The notes beneath the pieces are model-generated. The model was not told where the DNA came from. It saw only the letters and a list, made by a program, of their open reading frames with translations, and did not search any database. The position numbers and the translations under genes were made by a program. A stretch of DNA of 23,052 nt from JACMLD01 sp039915085 (GTDB lineage Bacteria; Bacteroidota; Bacteroidia; Chitinophagales; Chitinophagaceae), in assembly GCA_039915085.1 (NCBI GenBank), contig JBDSOC010000191.1, positions 1 through 23,052 on the forward strand, given 5' to 3'. How positions within the stretch are numbered: position 1 is the first letter of the stretch; the number at the start of each line of letters is the position of its first letter. This document shows, in pieces, positions 14,355-22,266 of this stretch.

Positions 14355-17141
14355 TTAAAACCTGATATTATAATTAACATAGGGTATAGCACTTCCAAAA
14401 ATTGATAATTTATATCCTCTGATAATGCCATTTTCCGAAACATAATAAACAGAATAAGGATTTTTTCTGCCCGTAATATTATACACGCCAATTGTCCATG
14501 AATTATGTGTTTTCTGATGCACTTTGTGATTACCATCTATATTCATAGCCAAATCTGACCGGAAATAATCCGGAATACGGTAAGCGTTCCTGTCTGCATA
14601 CAAAGTACGGGCGCCACCGCCGTAATAAAATATACCTACAGGCAATGTAATAGGACGACCGGTACTGTAAGTGGCATTCAGCGAGATACTGAAACGATGG
14701 CTTACCCGGTAGTTACCGATTACAGTAAGATCATGCGGCTTGTCGTAATTGGCAGGATAATACATGCCTTTGTTAATGATTTCACCGGCAGCGGGATCAT
14801 CCATTTTCAATAACACACGTGACCAGGTATAACTAATCCATCCATTAAGCTTGCCTGTTAGCTTCTTGATGAGCAGCTCTACTCCATAGGCCTTTCCTTT
14901 TGTACCAATCACTTCAGTCTCTATATGATGATTCATGACTAAAGTTGCACCGCTTTTGTAATCCAGGTAATTTTCAATGTTTTTGTAATAGACTTCCACT
15001 GATGTCTCTATAGTATTTGCCTTTAAATTCTTGTATATACCAAAAGAAAACTGTTCACCCCACTGCGGGCTGATATTTGGATCGCTTAATTTCCAAATAT
15101 CTGTTGGCGCCATAGCGGCTGTGTTGGACAATGAATGAATGTATTGCCGCTGCGTATTATAACCTGCTTTTATGGAGAAGCTATCCGTAAATGAGTAACG
15201 AACGGATACGCGGTATTCAGGACCTCCGTAAGTTTTTATGAAATTGCCTTTCCCGTAAGCTGTTGTGGACAACATATTGCCTTCTGTTCTTGGCAGCCCA
15301 GGCGCATAGCTGTTTATATTTTGCGGGCCCATCGAATTAAATATAGAATACCTTATTCCCGCATCTACAGACAATGAAGAAGTAATATTATAGTGATCGC
15401 TCAGGTACAATGCACTTTCCAGGGCTTGTTCTGTGGCTACGGTATCGGGCGATACCAATGATGTTTTTCCCAAAGGCTGGTACATACCCGGATGCAATTT
15501 GTAATAAATTGAATTAAGGCCAAAATCAATAGTATGCTTGCTGTTGAGGTAGTAATTAAAATGCAGCTTTAAATAAGTCTGGTTAATGTCGAAACCAAGT
15601 TTATATGAATTCAGCGGCAACCTGTCACTTGAAATATTATATTCATAGCGATCATACCCACCCGTAAGCAGGCTGTAAAGCTTATTGTTAAAAACATGTT
15701 TCCATTTCAAAGAGACATTTTTGTTTCCGTAATTATAAACGGTATCGCTGTTCAGGTTGAACCTGTCACGGCTTAAATAACCGGTGAGGTAAAGTGTATT
15801 CTTTTTATTGAACTCATGGCTTATGTTAAGATTAACATCGTAAAAAGAAGCTTTGCTTTTTTTGTACTGGTCGGGTAAAGCATTCAGCAGCCAGTTTGCA
15901 TAAGTGGTACGTCCACCCAGTATAAAAGACGATTTATCCTTTATCAGCGGTCCTTCAACATCCAGGCGGCTGGTGAGCAGGCCGATGCCCGCTGCGCCGG
16001 TAATATTTTTTTTATTGCCCTCCCTGCTGTTAATATTCAGCACCGAAGATAAACGGCCACCATAACGGGCAGGGATACTGCTTTTATACAGTTCCACATC
16101 CTTTACCACCTCGGGGTTAAAGGCAGAGAACATACCGAAGAAATGTGAAGGATTATAAATGGTGGCATCATTAAATAAGATCAGGTTCTGATCTGCCGAT
16201 CCACCTCTCACATTTAAACCAGTACTTGACTCGCCCACAGTTTTTACACCGGGCAAAGTTGTTACTACTCTCAGCACATCTGCCTCACCAAATACAACCG
16301 GCACCTGTTTAATGGTTTTTATATCTATTTTCTGCAAACCCATTTGGGTGCCTTTTACGTTGCTTAATTTTTGAGCAGCAATAATCACTCTTTTCAAAGT
16401 CATAACGGTGCCCTGCAGGTCAATATTCATTTTACCATCGCTGTACAGCGTAATCTGTCGCCTGGTATCACGCATGCCTATGCTTTGTATATTGAGTATA
16501 TGGCGACCCCGTGGCAGGGAGAGCGAATAATAACCATACTGATCACTTGTGCCGCCTATTCTTGGATTATCAATATAAACAGAAGCACCGGCCACCGGTT
16601 CGCCGGTTTTAGCATCCCGGATATATCCTGCCATTGTTATTGCATGGGCTGGATTGATGATTGATTTATCACCTATTTCATACAATTTATTTTCAAGGAT
16701 GGCCTTTTGTTCAGTTTGTACTTCGTCTGTATCATTTAAATCCCCGGATACAACCAGATCGGCAACCGGTTTATTTTTTCCAGGTTTGGCCCCATTAAAA
16801 AATCCATCTGGAAGTGACAGGTTCAAAGCATATCCTTTCGTAAGAAATATATGCTTCGTGTTGTCTATTGCATAAAAAATACCTGTATTTGCAAATGCCA
16901 GATCCAACACATTTTTTATTGGCTGTTTGCTAACGGTTATAGTGATGGTTACGCTATCCACCCTGGCAGTATCATAATAAAAATGAAACCCGCTTTGCTT
17001 TTCTATAATATCCGCAAATTTTTCAATACTGACTTCTTTTACAGATGCAGTAATAAAGGTAACTGTATCCTTTTGCCCGTATAGTCCGGAGCAAATCAAA
17101 AAAAGAAATAAGAATGATACGTGTGAATGCAGGTGCCTCAT
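14355..17141 (-). CDS. TonB-dependent receptor with STN and regulatory-like domains
   Basis: This 928-residue outer-membrane receptor has a signal peptide (1-22), an STN/secretin-like domain (about 30-105), a carboxypeptidase-like regulatory domain (about 168-245; AGYIRDAKTGEPVAGASVYI), a plug (about 260-375; GLNVRGGSADQNLILFNDAT and GGRLSSVLNI), and a long beta-barrel ending in Phe (NYNIRF). The STN domain normally signals to an anti-sigma factor such as FecR, but no fecI/fecR-type gene lies in the window. It starts one base behind the 247-residue gene and is followed closely by DUF4249. Uptake is driven by TonB-ExbBD. The substrate is unknown; the operon's glycosidase hints at an arabinose-containing glycan, but that is a guess. 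A linker (about 110-165) between STN and the regulatory domain is longer than usual. Confidence 0.9.
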   Translation of the reverse strand: MRHLHSHVSFLFLFLICSGLYGQKDTVTFITASVKEVSIEKFADIIEKQSGFHFYYDTARVDSVTITITVSKQPIKNVLDLAFANTGIFYAIDNTKHIFLTKGYALNLSLPDGFFNGAKPGKNKPVADLVVSGDLNDTDEVQTEQKAILENKLYEIGDKSIINPAHAITMAGYIRDAKTGEPVAGASVYIDNPRIGGTSDQYGYYSLSLPRGRHILNIQSIGMRDTRRQITLYSDGKMNIDLQGTVMTLKRVIIAAQKLSNVKGTQMGLQKIDIKTIKQVPVVFGEADVLRVVTTLPGVKTVGESSTGLNVRGGSADQNLILFNDATIYNPSHFFGMFSAFNPEVVKDVELYKSSIPARYGGRLSSVLNINSREGNKKNITGAAGIGLLTSRLDVEGPLIKDKSSFILGGRTTYANWLLNALPDQYKKSKASFYDVNLNISHEFNKKNTLYLTGYLSRDRFNLNSDTVYNYGNKNVSLKWKHVFNNKLYSLLTGGYDRYEYNISSDRLPLNSYKLGFDINQTYLKLHFNYYLNSKHTIDFGLNSIYYKLHPGMYQPLGKTSLVSPDTVATEQALESALYLSDHYNITSSLSVDAGIRYSIFNSMGPQNINSYAPGLPRTEGNMLSTTAYGKGNFIKTYGGPEYRVSVRYSFTDSFSIKAGYNTQRQYIHSLSNTAAMAPTDIWKLSDPNISPQWGEQFSFGIYKNLKANTIETSVEVYYKNIENYLDYKSGATLVMNHHIETEVIGTKGKAYGVELLIKKLTGKLNGWISYTWSRVLLKMDDPAAGEIINKGMYYPANYDKPHDLTVIGNYRVSHRFSISLNATYSTGRPITLPVGIFYYGGGARTLYADRNAYRIPDYFRSDLAMNIDGNHKVHQKTHNSWTIGVYNITGRKNPYSVYYVSENGIIRGYKLSIFGSAIPYVNYNIRF

Positions 17142-17142
17142 T

Positions 17143-17886
17143 TTATTTTATTAGCTGGTCATAATAAGCAGTTACTTTTACAAGCATACCGTCCCTGTCC
17201 TGCTTGTAGCTCAGTTTGTTCTTTCTGATATACTGCCGTACTTCTTTTTTACGGTCTTTAAAAATATCCAGTATGCTGCTTTTGTTTTTAATATTGTAAA
17301 ATGTATTGTTTTTTTGTATGTAATAAAAGGTTTCCACGTCAATGTATCTCAGTAATTCTCCCGTTGAAACTTCTTCTCTAATGATTTTTTCTTCTCTTTT
17401 CAGTAAGTTTATATTTCCTTTATACAGCTGGTTATAAAAGCCTGTTCTTATAAGTGGCGCTGTTGTACTGTCTTTTACGATACGGATAAAACTATTATTA
17501 AACAATGCAAACGCGGCAATTTTTGGATTAAGGAGCTGCATACGCCGTATAGTGTCCTGCATAATAAGTACTTCCTGTACTTCGTCAAATTGCAATTCCA
17601 CATTTTCATACAGTACGCCGTCATACAAAACCCATCCAATACCGGGCTTATCCTCTGTAAAAAAAGGATATCCACCACCCGCAAAGGAAAAAGGGAATCT
17701 TCCGTACTGGCTGCCATTGTATAAACCAGACTGTTCGCCTGCAGCCTTGTGGTATAAACCGATGGTGTTGTAAACCGCTTTTTTATAAAATATACTGTCA
17801 TCAGCTGTTGACTGAGCGGTTATTGGTGAGACTGATAAAAAAAACCCGGCCAACAATAAAAAACCGGGTATTAAAGGAAATTTCAT
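17143..17886 (-). CDS. Secreted protein of unknown family preceding the receptor
   Basis: This 247-residue protein has a signal peptide with cleavage after ITAQ (about residue 25) and no lipobox cysteine, so it should be periplasmic or secreted. The middle is beta-rich; the C-terminal third is basic and helical, with ILDIFKDRKKEVRQYIRKNK (205-224) and then DGMLVKVTAYYDQLI. I know similar FKDRKKEVRQYIRKN tails in uncharacterised Bacteroidota proteins, without a name or function. It is the first gene of the five-gene run, one base before the receptor gene, with a good promoter 42 bases upstream. The tight junction suggests a linked product such as a periplasmic accessory of the receptor. Confidence 0.75.
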   Translation of the reverse strand: MKFPLIPGFLLLAGFFLSVSPITAQSTADDSIFYKKAVYNTIGLYHKAAGEQSGLYNGSQYGRFPFSFAGGGYPFFTEDKPGIGWVLYDGVLYENVELQFDEVQEVLIMQDTIRRMQLLNPKIAAFALFNNSFIRIVKDSTTAPLIRTGFYNQLYKGNINLLKREEKIIREEVSTGELLRYIDVETFYYIQKNNTFYNIKNKSSILDIFKDRKKEVRQYIRKNKLSYKQDRDGMLVKVTAYYDQLIK

Positions 17887-17927
17887 GTAGCAATATTTAA
17901 CCAGTTAGCAGGCAATGCTTCTTTAGC

Positions 17928-17956
17928 CAAATATACTCCTTACACATTTGAAAAAA
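17928..17956 (-). promoter_or_regulatory. Promoter of the five-gene receptor operon
   Basis: On the minus strand, TATATTTG (17928-17935) matches the TAnnTTTG -7 consensus of Bacteroidota exactly. A T6 block (17951-17956) sits at the -33 position in place of TTTG. Transcription would start near 17921, about 35 bases before the ATG at 17886. This is the best promoter match in the window. Confidence 0.6.
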
Positions 17957-18050
17957 CAGTCTATGTTAAAATTCTGGTATTAATAAAGCACTATTTTGCT
18001 ATTATCGGGCGGCGATTACCGTTGCAAGTTAACCGAATTTTAATGTGGTT

Positions 18051-18084
18051 AAAAAGTATAAGCCGGTATAAATAAGATACCGGC
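18051..18084 (-). terminator. Intrinsic terminator behind the small lipoprotein gene
   Basis: On the minus strand GCCGGTAT, a seven-base loop and ATACCGGC form a perfect eight-pair stem, followed by TTATACTTTTT. It lies 55 bases past the stop of the lipoprotein gene at 18139 and marks the boundary to the receptor operon downstream. The T-run is interrupted, so it is good but not ideal. Confidence 0.7.
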
Positions 18085-18138
18085 ACGCTGAAGAAATATG
18101 CTGAAGAAAAAAGAGGATAAAACCAGCCTTCAATGCTT

Positions 18139-18549
18139 TTATTGGAAATTAAACTCAACTATTTTAAAAGTTTCCCCGGCATTAAAGGCGTCCAAATGCC
18201 AGGAATTTCCAACATTCTCTATTGTATAAAAAAAACCAACTTTTAAAAGTGAGTTATCGTTACCAGGTACCTGTTTCTCAACAACCAACTTGTGTGCTAA
18301 GCCAGGAATATCTTTTATCTGCACCGGCGCCAGCAACGAATCCCAAAGAACCTGACCCGAAGAATTCTGCATAGATAGTTTAAAAGTAATAATGCCATTA
18401 TTGCCTGAAAAATCTTTATCAGTATAAAGTGAAAACTGAACTTTCCTGAGAACTCCTGTATTGCCAGGCGTAACGCTTTGTTTCTTACAGGACGTTCCAA
18501 TAAGAATTACTGAAAGACTCAACACTAAAATGGTTAATAAAACTTTCAT
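18139..18549 (-). CDS. Small predicted lipoprotein
   Basis: This 136-residue protein has a hydrophobic signal and a lipobox (LIGTSC, C21) followed by KKQS. The mature part (about 115 residues) is beta-strand-like, with alternating hydrophobic residues: RKVQFSLYTDKDFSG, IITFKLSMQ, HKLVVEKQVPG, and a C-terminal GETFKIVEFNF. The size and layout suggest one beta-sandwich domain, perhaps carbohydrate or protein binding. I recognise no named family. It has its own terminator on the downstream side and 157 bases to the peptidase gene upstream, in which no consensus promoter was seen, so it may be a single-gene transcript or the end of the peptidase unit. Confidence 0.72.
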   Translation of the reverse strand: MKVLLTILVLSLSVILIGTSCKKQSVTPGNTGVLRKVQFSLYTDKDFSGNNGIITFKLSMQNSSGQVLWDSLLAPVQIKDIPGLAHKLVVEKQVPGNDNSLLKVGFFYTIENVGNSWHLDAFNAGETFKIVEFNFQ

Positions 18550-18706
18550 CCCGGATGATTTTGCACACTAAACGGCTTATAATAAAACAAGGTTGCCTTT
18601 GTCTTTCATTTTTTTTGTTAAACTGTAAATACCCCAGCGCCTTATTGATAATCAAACACTAACATTATCTATTTTGACTAACTGTCGTTGTATGCGCTTA
18701 CAAGTA

Positions 18707-20353
18707 TTATTTTCCTGTAAACTTCTTACCAAAAAAATCGCCCTTGTTCCAGGCAGGTGAAGTAGTTTCATTGCAAACAAGATACCCTATCAGGAAATTT
18801 ACTTTTACATGTGTAGCGGCTGCATTAAAATCAAAGGGCTGGTTCATATTATCCTGTGGGGTATGATAGATTGTACTGCGCCAGCCAACATCAGATTTAG
18901 CCCTGTCAACTGTATCACTGGCAACTGTCATAAAACCGCTTTTAATAAATAATGCAGGTATGCCTTTTTTAATAAAGCTATAGTGATCGCTGCGGATAAA
19001 AACCACTTGTTCAGGAAATGGGTCAGGGCTTATTTTTAACCCCAGCATTTGCGCTGCCTGTGCTGTCTGGTTTCCCAGGCTCGAATGATCGGCACCGTAA
19101 GGAACTATATCCAGTACGGGATGAAAGAAAAAAGGCATATCAATAGCCAGGTTGGCTACAATCTTTCCATTTACCGGCTGATTATTGATAAAATAATCCG
19201 AACCAAGCAATCCCATTTCTTCACCTGTTACCGACGCAAAAATGACTGATCTTTTGGGCGCCATATTGAGAGACCGGTATGCCCTTATGATTTCTAAAAG
19301 AATGGCATTGCCTGAGGCATCGTCATGTGCGCCATTATAAATAGAATCGTTTTTTACAGGTGCGCCAATACCAAAATGATCAAGATGTGCTGTATAGATC
19401 ACATACTCATTTTTTAATACCGGATCACTGCCTTTAATAAGCCCGGCTACATTTGAGCCTTCTACCGCTTTTGTATTTGTTTTTACCCGGATGATTGCTG
19501 AAATGCTTAAAGGGAAGGAAATGGATTTTCCTGCTTCCGCAAGCGCATATATTTTTTGGATACCTGAAGGAGCATTCACAAAAAGTTTTTCTATATATTG
19601 ATTATTAAAACTGGCGATGGCTTTCAGTGCGTCATAGCTATTAGCAGCAACCGATTGTTTATTCAGCCATTTATAAGCGCCCTGCTTTGCCCTTCTTACT
19701 GCTCCTTCCCAGGAAGTTCTTTTGTTGGAAGGCAGGGAAAAACTAATCACCCCCAATGCGCCTCTCTTTATAGCTTCATTGTATTTCACATCGCCGGTAG
19801 TATAATAAGCCCTTTGACTGGTGGGTATACCTTGTGGTGCATCATTTATGTAAACCACAATTTTCCCTTTAACATCTATATTGCTGTAATCATCATAAGT
19901 AAATTCAGGTGCAGAAACGCCAAAACCAACAAAAACCAGTTCAGCACTTACGGTTGATTGCGGAGCAGCAAAATATGGGCTTAGCAAAAACTCTTTCCCG
20001 TACTCAAGCTTTTCTGTTTTGTTATTATTATCGCGAATTGTAATACTGCTTTCGCTTTCATCTACCCAACCTTTTTTTAAAGGCACCTGCTGAATATAAG
20101 ATGAATCATTTATGCCTGGTTGCAGACCCAAAGCAATAAACTGGGTTTCCATATATTTTGAAGCCAACGCAAATCCTCTTGTACCAGGCAACCTTCCTTC
20201 CAGTAAATCATCAGAAAGAAAAGTCATGTGCCCTTTTATAGCAGTGGCGCTCACATTATCGAGAATACCTTGTATTTGCGGAGAAATTTGTCCAAAAACA
20301 GCATTAAACACAAGAACCAAAGCAGCAAGAAAAAGCAATATTGTTTTTTTCAT
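18707..20353 (-). CDS. M28-family metallopeptidase with PA-like insert, secreted
   Basis: From the ATG at 20353 the protein has 548 residues, with a signal peptide MKKTILLFLAALVLVFNAVFGQ; an in-frame ATG 12 codons upstream (20389) would add a poor leader. A protease-associated-like domain (about 130-215; ELVFVGFGVSAPEFTYDDY) lies before the peptidase core. The two-zinc M28 set is visible: H323 (TAHLDH), D344 (GAHDDASG), E378 and E379 (TGEEMG), D405 (IDM) and H497 (YHTPQDN). Such enzymes are periplasmic or secreted aminopeptidases that remove residues from the N-terminus of peptides; some prefer other substrates such as glutamyl or Ala-rich peptides. It lies downstream of the DUF885 gene, 89 bases apart, and could be cotranscribed. 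Substrate not predictable. Confidence 0.88.
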   Translation of the reverse strand: MKKTILLFLAALVLVFNAVFGQISPQIQGILDNVSATAIKGHMTFLSDDLLEGRLPGTRGFALASKYMETQFIALGLQPGINDSSYIQQVPLKKGWVDESESSITIRDNNNKTEKLEYGKEFLLSPYFAAPQSTVSAELVFVGFGVSAPEFTYDDYSNIDVKGKIVVYINDAPQGIPTSQRAYYTTGDVKYNEAIKRGALGVISFSLPSNKRTSWEGAVRRAKQGAYKWLNKQSVAANSYDALKAIASFNNQYIEKLFVNAPSGIQKIYALAEAGKSISFPLSISAIIRVKTNTKAVEGSNVAGLIKGSDPVLKNEYVIYTAHLDHFGIGAPVKNDSIYNGAHDDASGNAILLEIIRAYRSLNMAPKRSVIFASVTGEEMGLLGSDYFINNQPVNGKIVANLAIDMPFFFHPVLDIVPYGADHSSLGNQTAQAAQMLGLKISPDPFPEQVVFIRSDHYSFIKKGIPALFIKSGFMTVASDTVDRAKSDVGWRSTIYHTPQDNMNQPFDFNAAATHVKVNFLIGYLVCNETTSPAWNKGDFFGKKFTGK

Positions 20354-20442
20354 CAGGTATAATTTGTTATGCTGGAAGGCACATCTCAAAAACGTTTTAT
20401 GAGTGCTGCCGGGTTAATCTTATTACGGTAGCTTATACAATC

Positions 20443-22155
20443 TCAGGGCAATTTATAAAACCGCCAGTTGGTTTCATAATCTTCTTTCAATGGCTGATTG
20501 GTTAAGATGCTACGGAGCATTTCAATTGGCATACTGTTCTCACGCAAAAACGCATCGTGAAATTGTTTGACGGTCATTTTCTTATTGTCAACTATTTCTT
20601 TTCTCAGTGCCATAATCTGCAATCCACCGATCATATAAGCCACCTGGTATAAAGGACCATAATTACCCGTGAATGAGCGGCGCACTTCTCCCTCGGCATT
20701 GGCTTTTTCATGATTAACGCGGTCAACAAGAAAATCGATGCACTGCTGCGGACTCCATTTGCCCATATGATAGTTCAGTGAAAAAATAATCCGGGCGCAA
20801 CGGTGCATTCTCCAAAAAAGCATACCAATCCGATCTTCGGGGGAAACAGAAAAGCCCTCATTCCACAGCGCAAACTCCCAGTACAATGACCAGCCTTCTG
20901 TCCAGAACGGCGTGGGATAGTGCCGGTAAGTGTTTACATGTTCTTCCATAAACTGTTCCAGGTAATGCCCGGCAATTAATTCATGGTGAACAGTTGCGTG
21001 CGAAAAATGCGGGTTGTTACCACGCATGCTCATCATTCTTGCATCGTAATCCATCGTGTTGGTAGGATAAGCGATTGCAAACTCTTCACCGCCATAAAAG
21101 AAAGGCAGTATCAACTGCAGTTGCGGGCTCATCATAGCAATACGCCAGGTTTCTTCGGCCAGTGGTGGGATGGTAATCAAATCCTTGTCTTTTAAAAATG
21201 CAATGGCTTCATTGTACAATTTTACCATAGCCGCCGGCTGTTCACCTGCGGGTACATAAGATTGTTTTACTTTTTCCATTGCTGCTTTCCAGTTGGTACC
21301 AAAACCCATATCGGCACTTGCTTTCAGCATTTCTTTATCGCACCATGCAAATTCTTTATTGGCAATTTCTATAAGTTCTTCCGGTGTATACGGAATCATT
21401 TCATATTTTAATTGCCGCATAATTTCATCTCTTCCAATAGGAAAACCCACAATGCCGCTGGAATCTTTATTGGGCGCATTTTTATCGGCAATTACTTTAA
21501 ACGCCTGTGCATAAACGGCCAGGGAGCTGTCTAATTTTTTATACGTATCGGGCACCCACCAGGTAAACAACGGATCATACGCATTATAAAAAGTAAAAAC
21601 ATTTTTTGCCGCAGCCTGCAAGCCTCTTATAATAATACTGGCGCGGCGGCTGTTTGCAACAGTTATATTTTTCTCCTGCGATAATTTTAATTGCAGTTGC
21701 TGCAATTGTTTTGAAATGCTGAAGAAATTAGCAGCCACGTTTTTACCATCAACCGCACCACCACGCCTGCGGATTTTCTCCAATGCATAAATGCTGTCTG
21801 CAAAAGGGAACCATGATTGTACAGCGGCATATTCTTTTGCTTCTGCTCCCGCACGGTAAATATTTTCTTTCAGGTCTCTTTTGAAAAGTATATAATCTGC
21901 TTTACAGCCTTGTGTGAGGCTAGAAAAACTAATTTTTTCAAGCCGTTCCAGGTATTCAACGTCTGTCTTTTTATACCGCTCCCTTAATTCGGGAGATCCC
22001 CGCACAATATAAACACGATCCAAAGCCTGGACGTCTGCATAATAATTCTGTATGATATTGGGCATATCGTTACAGGGCACATAGTCCTTGTTCATTTGTG
22101 CCGACAAAGAAAAACTGGTGACAGTAAAAATGACGATACAAATTAAGAAGCGCAT
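20443..22155 (-). CDS. DUF885 metallohydrolase, secreted
   Basis: This 570-residue protein has a signal peptide (cleavage near SAQ, residue 20) and the DUF885 fold, largely helical. The family's zinc-type motif, usually written HEAIPGHH, appears as HELIAGH (391-397), with H390 and H391 before it and a distal Glu in WTEGWSLYWE (418-427). The family is thought to be related to the carboxypeptidase M32-type clan and to act as peptidases; biochemical data are sparse. The second His of the usual GHH pair is Y398 here, a deviation worth checking. The gene lies 111 bases behind the epimerase gene and 89 bases before the M28 gene, so a peptide-processing unit is plausible. Confidence 0.82.
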   Translation of the reverse strand: MRFLICIVIFTVTSFSLSAQMNKDYVPCNDMPNIIQNYYADVQALDRVYIVRGSPELRERYKKTDVEYLERLEKISFSSLTQGCKADYILFKRDLKENIYRAGAEAKEYAAVQSWFPFADSIYALEKIRRRGGAVDGKNVAANFFSISKQLQQLQLKLSQEKNITVANSRRASIIIRGLQAAAKNVFTFYNAYDPLFTWWVPDTYKKLDSSLAVYAQAFKVIADKNAPNKDSSGIVGFPIGRDEIMRQLKYEMIPYTPEELIEIANKEFAWCDKEMLKASADMGFGTNWKAAMEKVKQSYVPAGEQPAAMVKLYNEAIAFLKDKDLITIPPLAEETWRIAMMSPQLQLILPFFYGGEEFAIAYPTNTMDYDARMMSMRGNNPHFSHATVHHELIAGHYLEQFMEEHVNTYRHYPTPFWTEGWSLYWEFALWNEGFSVSPEDRIGMLFWRMHRCARIIFSLNYHMGKWSPQQCIDFLVDRVNHEKANAEGEVRRSFTGNYGPLYQVAYMIGGLQIMALRKEIVDNKKMTVKQFHDAFLRENSMPIEMLRSILTNQPLKEDYETNWRFYKLP

Positions 22156-22266
22156 AGTATATAGCTGATTTCTGATGTAAAAATGTCTGCCTGACGGGTC
22201 TGATTCCCTTTATCTATTATCCAGTGTTTCTTATTTTTATAACCAGGTTACCATATTCATCATTCC

